From: Bacillota bacterium
Lineage (GTDB): Bacteria; Bacillota; Clostridia; Lachnospirales; Lachnospiraceae
Length of the DNA stretch: 64,000 nucleotides
Reading direction: 5' to 3'
NCBI GenBank assembly: GCA_023443225.1
Contig: JAEZVF010000115.1
Span: 147,912 to 211,911 of the forward strand
Of this stretch, positions 8,988 to 17,132 are shown one piece after another; position 1 is the stretch's first letter, and the number at the start of each line of letters is the position of its first letter. The position numbers and the translations under genes are program-made. Under the pieces are notes generated by a model. It had not been told where the DNA came from, ran no database searches, and saw only the letters and a list, made by a program, of their open reading frames with translations.

Positions 8988-9165
8988 CAGATTGTTTATA
9001 GATTTATGTAATTTTATTAAATTTTAATGGTTAATCTCCGAAAGGCACTGTATACTATATGAATAGGCTAGACGTGTTGTTTCTTGCTTAAGTCTATAGA
9101 CGGACATAAGCAATGTTTATGACTTCCAAACCATATTACATATTTTCAGAGAGGAAGAAACTTAC

Positions 9166-9777
9166 ATGAGTTTATTTAATAAGAAGAAGGTAATTGTTGA
9201 AAAAGTTGAGAATCAGGATAAAACATCATTTTTCATGAACTATATTAAAGTACAAAAACAAAAAGATTTTGTATCAGAATGTATGCAGGAGTTCAATTCA
9301 GATTATGACATATTCGTAGTGATTAATACAAATGTAATTTATAATGACCCGAAGATAAAAATCGAAGAAAAAGTGAATCTAATAAAAAAAGAGCTTGATG
9401 GGCAAGAGATACGATATCAAGAAGTTATAACGAAAAAAGACAACGAGGTGAAAGTATTCGGATTTCCAATTAAAAGACCGGACAAGGTAAATAGTTATCA
9501 AATCGGAATCATCCTATCACCCGGTGAAATTCATAAGTTAAAAGAAATTGTAGATAATGTCAACCATTTTTGCTATGTTAATTGTGATAAAATTGAAAAA
9601 GAAGTGATGTTTCATAAATTCGGTGAAGTCCGTGGAGATTATGAAGATTTAAATCAAGTATTTGAGCTTTGTCTTTATATTGACTATAATCTAAAAAGGG
9701 TTTGTATTAACTGTAGTCAGAGACATGTAAAATTTACTGAGGAGAAAATAAATAGAATTGTAAAAAAATATAACTAA
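9166..9777 (+). CDS. Hypothetical protein, 203 residues
   Basis: I do not recognise this family. The ATG at 9166 is preceded by AGAGGAAG, and the codon pattern is normal for the window. The protein is soluble-looking with mixed alpha/beta character, a Lys-rich N-terminus (SLFNKKKVIVEKVE), no signal peptide and no membrane segment. Scattered cysteines include CYVNC (about residue 136) and CINC (about residue 185). It stands alone between the mms terminator and the atp operon. A TATACT at 9051-9056 might be its -10, but the -35 is poor. No function is proposed. Confidence 0.7.
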   Translation: MSLFNKKKVIVEKVENQDKTSFFMNYIKVQKQKDFVSECMQEFNSDYDIFVVINTNVIYNDPKIKIEEKVNLIKKELDGQEIRYQEVITKKDNEVKVFGFPIKRPDKVNSYQIGIILSPGEIHKLKEIVDNVNHFCYVNCDKIEKEVMFHKFGEVRGDYEDLNQVFELCLYIDYNLKRVCINCSQRHVKFTEEKINRIVKKYN

Positions 9778-9822
9778 TCACGAAGACCAAGTAGAGTTAG
9801 AGCTGAAAAGAAGCTCACGAAC

Positions 9823-9907
9823 TTGACAACACCTTGATTTTCATGGTAAGATTTTTAAAGAATGGTAATAAGGTATCCTATTTTGTTAAATTTAGGATAC
9901 TTTTTTT
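9823..9907 (+). promoter_or_regulatory. atp operon promoter followed by a terminator-like leader hairpin
   Basis: TTGACA (9823-9828), an 18-bp spacer and TAAGAT (9847-9852) resemble a promoter. Downstream, GTATCCTA (9873-9880) and TAGGATAC (9893-9900) pair across a 12-nt loop and are followed by seven T residues (9901-9907), just before the atpZ ribosome site at 9913. If the promoter is real, the hairpin lies in the atp leader and could attenuate transcription. Otherwise it simply terminates the upstream 203-residue gene. Confidence 0.6.
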
Positions 9908-9926
9908 CAAGTGAGGAGGATAAATT

Positions 9927-10163
9927 TTGAGTAAGGAGCACAACAAAGAGAAGCAACCTAAAAACAAAGAAACGTTCCGTGCACTTGCTCAATTCTCGCA
10001 AATTGGAGTAACGATGGCGGCCACGGTGTTGGTTGGTGTTTTGTTAGGCAAGAGCTTAGACCGTTTGCTGGGCACGTCACCATGGTTGTTATTGATTTTT
10101 TCTCTGCTCGGCGCAGGGGCCGCAGTTAAGTCATTATTCGACATTTCCAAAGATAAGAAATAA
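9927..10163 (+). CDS. atpZ: AtpZ/AtpI-like F0 accessory protein
   Basis: The 78-residue protein has a basic soluble N-terminus and two membrane segments (about residues 24-45 and 52-70). It contains GVTMAATVLVGVLLGKSLDR, the ATPase_gene1 (AtpZ) family pattern. This family lies at the head of many ATP synthase operons and has been linked to c-ring assembly and to Mg2+/Ca2+ transport. The start is a TTG with ribosome site GAGGAGGA (9913-9920), 6 nt away. It is the first gene of the atp operon. Confidence 0.85.
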   Translation: MSKEHNKEKQPKNKETFRALAQFSQIGVTMAATVLVGVLLGKSLDRLLGTSPWLLLIFSLLGAGAAVKSLFDISKDKK

Positions 10164-10197
10164 TAACCTAGGAATTTATTGAAAGATGGGAGGTATT

Positions 10198-10569
10198 ATG
10201 AAACTGTCTGATGTATCAAAAAGAATGATTCTATCAATAGTAATCATCGGATTGATATGCATTTTCTGCTCTGCAATCTATTACCGATCTCTGGGTTTTC
10301 TTCCATTTATGCTAGGAGTAATATTAGGATCTGCCGCTAGCATTGGAAGAGTTTTTCTCCTAGAACATACCGTAGACAAGGCACTAAAAATGGAGCAGAA
10401 GCATGCTGGTAACTATGTCAGTCTCCAGCATATCCTAAGACTTCTGTTTTCTGGTGTAGTGTTGGTAATAGGTGCTACTGTACCACAGATTAGTTTGTGG
10501 GGGGTGGTAGCAGGGATTTTAGCATTCCAGCTTGCTATATATACCGTTAAATTTACATCAAAGGGATGA
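10198..10569 (+). CDS. atpI: ATP synthase subunit I-like protein
   Basis: This is a roughly 123-residue membrane protein with four hydrophobic segments. It lies between atpZ and atpB, the position of the AtpI/UncI c-ring assembly factor. The ATG at 10198 follows GGGAGG (10188-10193) by 4 nt; the upstream in-frame ATG at 10186 lies inside that ribosome site and is rejected. The sequence is poorly conserved, so the name rests on size, topology and position as much as on similarity. Confidence 0.75.
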   Translation: MKLSDVSKRMILSIVIIGLICIFCSAIYYRSLGFLPFMLGVILGSAASIGRVFLLEHTVDKALKMEQKHAGNYVSLQHILRLLFSGVVLVIGATVPQISLWGVVAGILAFQLAIYTVKFTSKG

Positions 10570-10603
10570 ATACATTTTACTATAGGCATAGGAGGTGATT
10601 TCT

Positions 10604-11281
10604 ATGGGCTTAAATGTAGAAAATCTTTGGGTTTGGAACATTGCAGGCGTTGAAATCTGGATCACGGAAACGATTTTTAACACATGGTTGATTATGCTGT
10701 TTCTGATTGTGCTTGCAGTTATTACGAGGATGAAACTTCGCAATTTCAAAGTGATACCCACTGGTTTTCAAAACGCTAGCGAAATTGTTGTCGAATTGTT
10801 TGATAATTTTACCAGGAACACCTTGGGCGACAAACTTTTGTATATAGCTCCCTGGTTCTTTATGGTTTTTGCTTTTATTTTATTATCTGCCTTGCTCAGT
10901 GTTTTTGGGTTGAGAGCTCCAACGGCAGATTGGGCAACTACCTTTGCATTGGCATTTGCCAGTTTTGTATTAATGCTTTTCATGGGCTTTAAGCATCGAA
11001 AAGGCCAATATCTGAAGAGTTTCTTTGAGCCACACTTCATATTTTTCCCGTTGAATTTTATAGGAGAACTAGCAAAGCCGGTTTCGTTAAGTTTCCGACT
11101 TTTTGGTAATATGCTTTCTGGTACAATTATTTTAACACTCTATTATTCGCTGACTCCATTAATTGTCCAGATTGGTATACCGTCACTGCTGCATGTTTTT
11201 TTTGATGTGATATTTGGTGCTTTACAAACTTATATATTTGTTATCATAAGTCTTATGTATATCAAAGGTGCTGCAGAGTAA
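10604..11281 (+). CDS. atpB: F0F1 ATP synthase subunit a
   Basis: The 225-residue membrane protein carries the diagnostic SFRLFGNMLSG motif, with the essential stator arginine at residue 165, and the preceding FIGELAKPVSL with Glu155. These residues form the ion pathway next to the c-ring. The start ATG at 10604 is preceded by AGGAGGTGAT (10590-10599), one of the strongest ribosome sites in the window; an upstream in-frame GTG lies inside that site. It has five to six membrane segments and sits between atpI and atpE. Confidence 0.96.
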   Translation: MGLNVENLWVWNIAGVEIWITETIFNTWLIMLFLIVLAVITRMKLRNFKVIPTGFQNASEIVVELFDNFTRNTLGDKLLYIAPWFFMVFAFILLSALLSVFGLRAPTADWATTFALAFASFVLMLFMGFKHRKGQYLKSFFEPHFIFFPLNFIGELAKPVSLSFRLFGNMLSGTIILTLYYSLTPLIVQIGIPSLLHVFFDVIFGALQTYIFVIISLMYIKGAAE

Positions 11282-11351
11282 CATAACCGTAATGTAGAAA
11301 TAACAATTACTAATAAATAATCAACTAAAGAAATGATTGGAGGAAATTATT

Positions 11352-11627
11352 ATGCAAGATCCATTAGCATTAGTTATCGCAGTAGCACATATCGCAGCTG
11401 CCCTTGCTCTCTTTAACGGCGCATTCACCACATTCGGTCAGGCAAAAATTGCTGCTCAGGCCATCGAATCCATAGGTAGACAACCAGAAGCCGCAGACTC
11501 TATCCGAAGTACCATGTTCGTTGGTTTGGCTATGGCAGAGACTTCTGGAATCTACGGTCTTCTAATTGCAATCATCATACTATTCGCTAATCCACTAGTA
11601 ACTATCTTAATAGATTACTTGGGTTAG
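11352..11627 (+). CDS. atpE: F0F1 ATP synthase subunit c, Na+-type ligands, unusual helix 1
   Basis: The 91-residue hairpin protein has two hydrophobic helices joined by the RQPEA loop (residues 43-47). The ion-binding Glu63 lies in MAETSGIY. Gln30, Thr64, Ser65 and Tyr68 occupy positions equivalent to the Na+ ligands of Ilyobacter tartaricus (Q32, S66, T67, Y70), so Na+ coupling is likely by analogy. The usual GxGxGxGxG packing motif of helix 1 is largely lost: aligned positions read G23, F25, T27, G29, A31. The ATG at 11352 follows GGAGGA. Twelve upstream in-frame codons lack a ribosome site. Confidence 0.94.
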   Translation: MQDPLALVIAVAHIAAALALFNGAFTTFGQAKIAAQAIESIGRQPEAADSIRSTMFVGLAMAETSGIYGLLIAIIILFANPLVTILIDYLG

Positions 11628-11675
11628 TCAAGATTGATGTATTTGATGCAACACAGAGGAAAGGAGGTCATTTGA

Positions 11676-12230
11676 TTGCATAGTATGACAGTGCTTTTGA
11701 CTCAAGCTGTGCCTGAAGGACGAGTATTCGGTCTGGACCAGCAAACCCTAATCAGTATCGGCATCCAACTAACCAATGGGATTATCCTAGCCGTTGCATT
11801 GGGCTTTATACTTTATAAACCAGTAAAAGAATTTATGCAAAATCGTACCCAAAGAATTCAGAGTAAGATTGATAATTCTGATGCAGCTATGACCAAAGCC
11901 AATGAACTTATCGCAGAGTACGATATGAAAATAAAAGATATAGAGAACGAGCGAATCGAAATCCTTGAGGCCGCCCAACTTAAGGCTGAAGATGAGAGAA
12001 AAAAAATTATCGAAGAAGCTAAGCAAGAGGCCGAAGATATCAAAAAACGCTCGCTTGAGAGAGTTACAGAAGATAAAAAACGATTACAGGAGGAAACACG
12101 GCTCCATATCATTGAACTCGCTTCTCTTATAGCCCAGAAATATATTACTCAAAACATAAACAATGAGGTACAGGATAAAATATTTGAGGAAACCTTAACA
12201 CAGTTGGAGGCTACACAATGGCAAAACTAA
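11676..12230 (+). CDS. atpF: F0F1 ATP synthase subunit b
   Basis: The 184-residue protein has one N-terminal membrane helix (about residues 23-47) and then a long charged alpha-helical stalk rich in Lys, Glu and Ala (about 50-170) that forms the peripheral stator. The TTG at 11676 is 8 nt from AGGAGG (11662-11667) and is preferred; an internal ATG at 11685 is the alternative. It overlaps atpH by 13 nt, indicating coupled translation. Family, length and position are all normal. Confidence 0.92.
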   Translation: MHSMTVLLTQAVPEGRVFGLDQQTLISIGIQLTNGIILAVALGFILYKPVKEFMQNRTQRIQSKIDNSDAAMTKANELIAEYDMKIKDIENERIEILEAAQLKAEDERKKIIEEAKQEAEDIKKRSLERVTEDKKRLQEETRLHIIELASLIAQKYITQNINNEVQDKIFEETLTQLEATQWQN

Positions 12231-12757
12231 AGGATCGTTATGCAAATGCACTATTAGAGATTTCTGAAGAGAGAGGTACATTGGAACGTGATTTAGAGCA
12301 TGCAGTATTCATCCTTGATATGCTTAGTAGCGTGGATGTGCAAGCATTTCTTGTACATCCACATATTCTAGATTCAGTGAAACTAAAGCTTTTTCAGGAT
12401 GCTTTTTCTGGGAGAATTGCCGAGCATCTAATGGGATTTTTGTATCTTATGGTTCGAAAGGATGCAGAGTCATTGATTCTACCTGCATTATTAGAATATA
12501 GTAAGCGTATAAAAAGATGCTTGGGTAGAATAGAAGCGAAAGTTGTCTCAGCTAAGGCGCTTACAGAAAAGCAAATTGAATCCATCCGTACTATTTTATC
12601 TAGGCAAACCGATATGGAGATTGATATTATAACCAAAGTCGATCCAGATGTGATTGGTGGATTCTATATATTGATAGACGGACGTATCTTTGATGGTACA
12701 GTGAGGTCTGAATTGAACATAATGAAAGAACGCTTAAAGAGAGGAAGTAATGAATGA
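12218..12757 (+). CDS. atpH: F0F1 ATP synthase subunit delta
   Basis: This 179-residue OSCP/delta protein starts LKDRYANALLEISEERG, the family's N-terminal helix. It ends with the characteristic KVDPDVIGGFYILIDGRIFDGTV segment. It links subunit b to the top of the alpha3beta3 head. It overlaps atpF at its start and shares ATGA with atpA at its end, so all three are translationally coupled. Confidence 0.95.
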   Translation: MAKLKDRYANALLEISEERGTLERDLEHAVFILDMLSSVDVQAFLVHPHILDSVKLKLFQDAFSGRIAEHLMGFLYLMVRKDAESLILPALLEYSKRIKRCLGRIEAKVVSAKALTEKQIESIRTILSRQTDMEIDIITKVDPDVIGGFYILIDGRIFDGTVRSELNIMKERLKRGSNE

Positions 12758-14265
12758 TAGTTAATCCCGATGAAATAAGCAAGGTAATAAAACAACAGAT
12801 TGAGGCTTACTCATCCAAACTAGATTTTTCTGAAGCTGGTACTGTCATACAGGTCGGGGATGGCATCGCTCGCGTACATGGTTTATACAATGCGATGAGT
12901 GGTGAACTTCTTGAATTTTCTAATGGGACTTACGGTATGGCATTGAATCTGGACGAGGACAGTATAGGTGTTGTTATTATGGGTTCTGACGCGGGTATCA
13001 AAGAAGGTGATCCAGTCAAGCTAACAGGCAGAATGGCAGAAGTCCCAGTGGGTGACAGTATGCTTGGCCGGGTTGTCAATGTGTTGGGTGAACCGATTGA
13101 TGATAAGGGACCTATTGCAACGACTACTTACCGTAAAATAGAGAGTACAGCCCCAAGTGTTATTATGCGCCGTGAAGTGAAACGGCCGTTACAGACTGGT
13201 ATCAAGGCCATCGACGCTCTGGTTCCGATTGGAAAAGGCCAGAGGGAATTGATTATAGGTGACCGCGAAACAGGAAAGACAGCGATTGCTATAGATACAA
13301 TCATTAATCAAAAAGATAAAGATGTTACCTGTGTCTACGTGGCGATCGGACAAAAGGCATCAACGGTGGCACGAATCATTAAAGTATTGAATCAAACCGG
13401 TGCTATGGCTTACACTACCGTGGTACTTGCAACAGCCAGTGATTCTGCACCTTTACAGTATATTGCTCCTTATGCCGGCTGTGCAATCGCAGAAGAATGG
13501 ATGCTGCAGGGTAAGGATGTTTTAGTAGTATACGATGATTTATCCAAACATGCAGTGGCGTATCGAGCAATAAGTTTGCTTCTACGTCGACCCCCTGGTC
13601 GTGAGGCCTATCCAGGTGATATCTTTTACCTGCATTCAAGACTATTAGAACGGGCAGCTAGTATGAGTGAAGCTTACGGCGGCGGTACTTTGACCGCTAT
13701 ACCTATTGTAGAGACACAGGAGGGTGATATCTCTGCCTATATTCCTACCAATATTATATCAATTACAGATGGTCAGATTTATTTGGAAGCTGACCTCTTC
13801 AATGACGGGGTTCGCCCAGCGATTAATCCCGGTCTATCAGTTTCACGAGTCGGAGGTTCTGCACAAATCCCTGCTATGAAAAAACTGGCTGGCCCTCTTA
13901 GAATTGAGTTTGCTCAGTATAAAGAATTAGCGGCTTTTTCACAGTTTGGATCGGATCTTAATCAGGATACTTTGGATCGTCTAAAGCAAGGTGAGCGTAT
14001 TATGGAAGTCCTTATGCAACCGCAGTACAAACCGATTCCGGTTGAAGACCAGGTCTTAATTCTGTATGCCTTAAGTAATAAACATTTGTTAAATATAGAA
14101 CTTAGTCGTATCCTAAAGTTCCAAAAGGATTTTATTCATTACTTGGAACTACACGCCCCACATATTCGGGAAGAAATTAGGGAAAGTGGCAAGGTTTCTG
14201 AAAAACTTGCAGAAAATATAGATGAAGTAATCGCTGAGGTTAAGAAACAGTATAATTATAGTTAA
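12754..14265 (+). CDS. atpA: F0F1 ATP synthase subunit alpha
   Basis: The 503-residue protein carries the P-loop GDRETGKT (about residues 169-176) and the signature PAINPGLSVSRVGGSAQ near residue 365. It also has the alpha-subunit N-terminal beta-barrel (IQVGDGIARVHGL). Length is standard. It is the non-catalytic nucleotide-binding subunit of F1. The start overlaps the atpH stop codon, and GAGAGGAAG lies just upstream. Confidence 0.98.
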   Translation: MIVNPDEISKVIKQQIEAYSSKLDFSEAGTVIQVGDGIARVHGLYNAMSGELLEFSNGTYGMALNLDEDSIGVVIMGSDAGIKEGDPVKLTGRMAEVPVGDSMLGRVVNVLGEPIDDKGPIATTTYRKIESTAPSVIMRREVKRPLQTGIKAIDALVPIGKGQRELIIGDRETGKTAIAIDTIINQKDKDVTCVYVAIGQKASTVARIIKVLNQTGAMAYTTVVLATASDSAPLQYIAPYAGCAIAEEWMLQGKDVLVVYDDLSKHAVAYRAISLLLRRPPGREAYPGDIFYLHSRLLERAASMSEAYGGGTLTAIPIVETQEGDISAYIPTNIISITDGQIYLEADLFNDGVRPAINPGLSVSRVGGSAQIPAMKKLAGPLRIEFAQYKELAAFSQFGSDLNQDTLDRLKQGERIMEVLMQPQYKPIPVEDQVLILYALSNKHLLNIELSRILKFQKDFIHYLELHAPHIREEIRESGKVSEKLAENIDEVIAEVKKQYNYS

Positions 14266-14278
14266 GGAGGTGGCCATT

Positions 14279-15130
14279 GTGAGTTCGATGAGAGATATCA
14301 AACAGCGAATAGCAAACGTTAGCTCTGCCAAACAGATTATATCAGCTATGGATATGGTTGCCTCCACGAAGCTGCATAAAGCAAGAGCCCAGTTGGATGG
14401 TGTCCGCCCAATCTACCATGATCTAAAACGTACAGTTTATGACCTCGGTAGAGAAAAGGGTGCAAAAACACATATATTTTACGAAGAACGTAATGTGAAG
14501 AATTCTTTGTATATCATATTTACCAGTAACCGTGGTCTCTCTGGTAGTTATAATGCAAATATGATAGCAAAAGCTATGGAGCATATGAATCAAGGAAAAA
14601 ACGAAAGAATCCTAGTCGTAGGCTCCAAAGGAAATGATTTTTTTAAGAAGAGTGATAAGAATATTATAGATGCAGTTATTGACGTGACGGATGCGCATGT
14701 GTATTACGGCTCCGAAAAGCTTGCAAAATTGGTAACGGACTATTATCGGTCTGGAGAAGTGGAAGAAGTGTTTATTGCTTACACCCACTTTGAATCAGTC
14801 CTTAGTTATGTACCCATTGTGGAAAAGCTGCTCCCTGTGGAAATAGGAGCAGATGAGAGTCCAAATGATAAGAAATATGAACCAACGATTGATACTTTTA
14901 TTGACCACGTGATTCCATTGTATTTGCATATGAGTATATTCCGAGCGTATTCAGAAGCCCACACGAGTGAACAGGCAGCCCGTATGGTCAATATGGATAC
15001 AGCGGGAAAGAATGCTTCGGACATCATTGAAGACTTAACTCGTATGTATAACCGTAAACGCCAGACAGCCATCACACAAGAATTGAGTGAGATTGTTGGC
15101 AGTGCAAATATTTTAAAAAAGGTGGAATAA
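14279..15130 (+). CDS. atpG: F0F1 ATP synthase subunit gamma
   Basis: This is a 283-residue gamma subunit, the central rotor shaft. The N-terminus MSSMRDIKQRIANVSSAKQI matches the family's (AS)MRxIKxRI start, and the C-terminal RMYNRKRQTAITQELSEIV helix is diagnostic. The GTG at 14279 is chosen because AGGAGG (14265-14270) is 8 nt upstream and because of the family start; an in-frame GTG at 14270 overlaps the ribosome site. It is directly followed by atpD. Confidence 0.96.
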   Translation: MSSMRDIKQRIANVSSAKQIISAMDMVASTKLHKARAQLDGVRPIYHDLKRTVYDLGREKGAKTHIFYEERNVKNSLYIIFTSNRGLSGSYNANMIAKAMEHMNQGKNERILVVGSKGNDFFKKSDKNIIDAVIDVTDAHVYYGSEKLAKLVTDYYRSGEVEEVFIAYTHFESVLSYVPIVEKLLPVEIGADESPNDKKYEPTIDTFIDHVIPLYLHMSIFRAYSEAHTSEQAARMVNMDTAGKNASDIIEDLTRMYNRKRQTAITQELSEIVGSANILKKVE

Positions 15131-16540
15131 ATGACAAGTAAAAATATAGGTAAAATTATTCAGATAATAGGTGCAGTGATAGATATTCGCTTTGAGGGCG
15201 AATTACCTTCTTTATATAATGCGATTGAAGTACAGTTTAATGAAGAGACCATAGTACTAGAGGTCATGCAACATCTTGGAGATCATACGGTTCGATGCAT
15301 TTCTATGCACCCCACAGATGGCTTGACCCGAGGTATGAAAGCCGTAGATACTGGGGCTCCGATTACAGTACCCGTAGGGGAAGAAGTTCTAGGGCGAATG
15401 GTAAATGTTTTAGGAAAACCGATCGATAATAAACCAGTGATAGAAGCCAAAGAAAACTGGGCCATTCATAGAAATCCTCCAAGTCTATCTGAGCAAATTG
15501 CTCAGCCGGAGATTCTGGAAACTGGTATCAAAGCCATTGACCTACTATGTCCTTTCGCCAAAGGTGGAAAGATCGGTCTATTCGGTGGTGCTGGAGTGGG
15601 AAAGACAGTTCTTATCATGGAGCTCATTAATAGTATAGCGAAAGAACACGGTGGCTATTCTGTATTTGTTGGTGTAGGAGAGCGTACCCGTGAGGGTAAT
15701 GACCTTTATTATGATATGCAGAATTCCGGTGTTATTGATAAGACTGCTCTAATATTTGGGCAAATGAATGAGCCTCCTGGAGTTAGGATGAGGGTGGCTT
15801 TAACAGGTCTGACAATGGCCGAATATTTCCGCGATAAAGAGCAGCAAGATGTCTTACTCTTTATTGATAATATTTTCCGATTTGTACAGGCGGGTTCAGA
15901 AGTCTCGGCCTTACTGGGGCGTACACCCAGCGCTGTAGGTTATCAGCCAACATTAGCAACTGAGATCGGTACCTTGCAAGAGCGGATTACATCAACCAAG
16001 TCGGGTTCGATAACTTCAGTACAGGCCATTTATGTGCCTGCAGATGACTTTACAGACCCGTCAACAGCGACCACATTTGCTCATCTAGATGCAGTGACGG
16101 TTTTGTCCAGGGCTATTGTAGAGCAGGGAATCTATCCCGCTGTTGATCCACTAAGTTCATCATCCCGTATGCTTGAAGCAAGCATCGTGGGAGCAGAGCA
16201 TTATCGTGTTTCCCGTGCTGTTCAGAGTATACTGCAGCGATACAAAGATCTTCAGGATATTGTTGCGATTCTGGGTATGGATGAGCTGTCAGAGGATGAT
16301 AAGTTGATCGTCGGCAGAGCAAGAAAGGTTCAACGCTTTTTGTCACAGCCGTTCTATGTGGGAGAGAAATTCACATCGATTCCAGGCCGCCATGTTTCTA
16401 TTGATGAAACTGTTCGAGGCTTCAGGGAAATTATCGAAGGAGTTCATGATGATATACCAGAAGGTTATTTTCTCAATGTTGGAACGATAGATGAAGTTGT
16501 TGAAAAACACAAGAACTCGTCAGGTGATTCCTATGGATGA
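15131..16540 (+). CDS. atpD: F0F1 ATP synthase subunit beta
   Basis: This 469-residue catalytic subunit has P-loop GGAGVGKT (residues 152-159), the catalytic-glutamate segment GERTREGNDLYYDM, and the signature PAVDPLSSSSRML. The DELSEED-type lever motif reads DELSEDD. It begins immediately after the atpG stop codon and overlaps atpC by 8 nt. All catalytic residues appear intact. Confidence 0.98.
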   Translation: MTSKNIGKIIQIIGAVIDIRFEGELPSLYNAIEVQFNEETIVLEVMQHLGDHTVRCISMHPTDGLTRGMKAVDTGAPITVPVGEEVLGRMVNVLGKPIDNKPVIEAKENWAIHRNPPSLSEQIAQPEILETGIKAIDLLCPFAKGGKIGLFGGAGVGKTVLIMELINSIAKEHGGYSVFVGVGERTREGNDLYYDMQNSGVIDKTALIFGQMNEPPGVRMRVALTGLTMAEYFRDKEQQDVLLFIDNIFRFVQAGSEVSALLGRTPSAVGYQPTLATEIGTLQERITSTKSGSITSVQAIYVPADDFTDPSTATTFAHLDAVTVLSRAIVEQGIYPAVDPLSSSSRMLEASIVGAEHYRVSRAVQSILQRYKDLQDIVAILGMDELSEDDKLIVGRARKVQRFLSQPFYVGEKFTSIPGRHVSIDETVRGFREIIEGVHDDIPEGYFLNVGTIDEVVEKHKNSSGDSYG

Positions 16541-17027
16541 GCAGAAGAGTAATAACGTTAAGGATAAAAAAATCAAGCTTAATATCATAACCCCTCGCGG
16601 AGTTAAATTCGTCGAAAATGCTGATATGATTATTATGCGTTGTATTGATGGTGACCTCGGTATACTTCCTGGTCATGCACCGATTTCAACTGTGCTAGGC
16701 GATGGTATTCTTCGTGTATTTAATGATGGTGTTGAGAAGAAGCTTGCTATATTCGGCGGTATAGCTGACATTGGAGACACAACGGTGAATATTCTTAGTA
16801 CCATAGCTCAGCTTCCTGAAGAGATTGACTTAGAGCGTGCTGAAAAAGATCGTAAAGAAGCAGAGGCTGCGATTGAAGTAAAATCAGAAGAACTACAGAT
16901 TCAAAGTACACATATCTTATTACGTCGCTCCTTAGTTCGTATTGAAGTAAGTCAACATCTGGATGAAAATGATTATTACAGTGATGATGAGGAAGAGAAT
17001 AACGAAGAGAATGATGAAGAAAAATAA
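16533..17027 (+). CDS. atpC: F0F1 ATP synthase subunit epsilon with acidic C-terminal tail
   Basis: This is a 164-residue epsilon subunit. The beta-sandwich domain (ITPRGVKFVENADMI ... DGDLGILPGHAPISTVLGDG) is followed by the two-helix C-terminal domain (about residues 98-140). The usual length is about 130-140; the extra is an Asp/Glu-rich tail, with EEENNEENDEEK at the very end. The ATG at 16533 overlaps the atpD stop and matches the family; 14 upstream in-frame codons inside atpD are rejected. The core family call is firm; the tail is unexplained. Confidence 0.95.
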   Translation: MDEQKSNNVKDKKIKLNIITPRGVKFVENADMIIMRCIDGDLGILPGHAPISTVLGDGILRVFNDGVEKKLAIFGGIADIGDTTVNILSTIAQLPEEIDLERAEKDRKEAEAAIEVKSEELQIQSTHILLRRSLVRIEVSQHLDENDYYSDDEEENNEENDEEK

Positions 17028-17084
17028 GGTGCTTATGATATTTTCAAAGCTAAGAGGAATTTGTAGTATTATTTTATTTGAGAA

Positions 17085-17113
17085 AAAGGCAGTCGACTTT
17101 GTTGGCTGCCTTT
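17085..17113. terminator. Bidirectional terminator between atpC and the amidohydrolase
   Basis: AAAGGCAG (17085-17092) pairs with CTGCCTTT (17106-17113). On the minus strand the stem is followed by a T-rich run (TTTTTCTC), on the plus strand by only TTT. It lies between two convergent genes and probably serves both. Confidence 0.75.
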
Positions 17114-17132
17114 GTCATAGAGGAGTCTTAGT

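Noticed and set aside
9060..9120. Possible structured leader (GCTTA...TAAGC) before the 203-residue gene
   Set aside because: The pairing is short and interrupted, and it matches no riboswitch I know.
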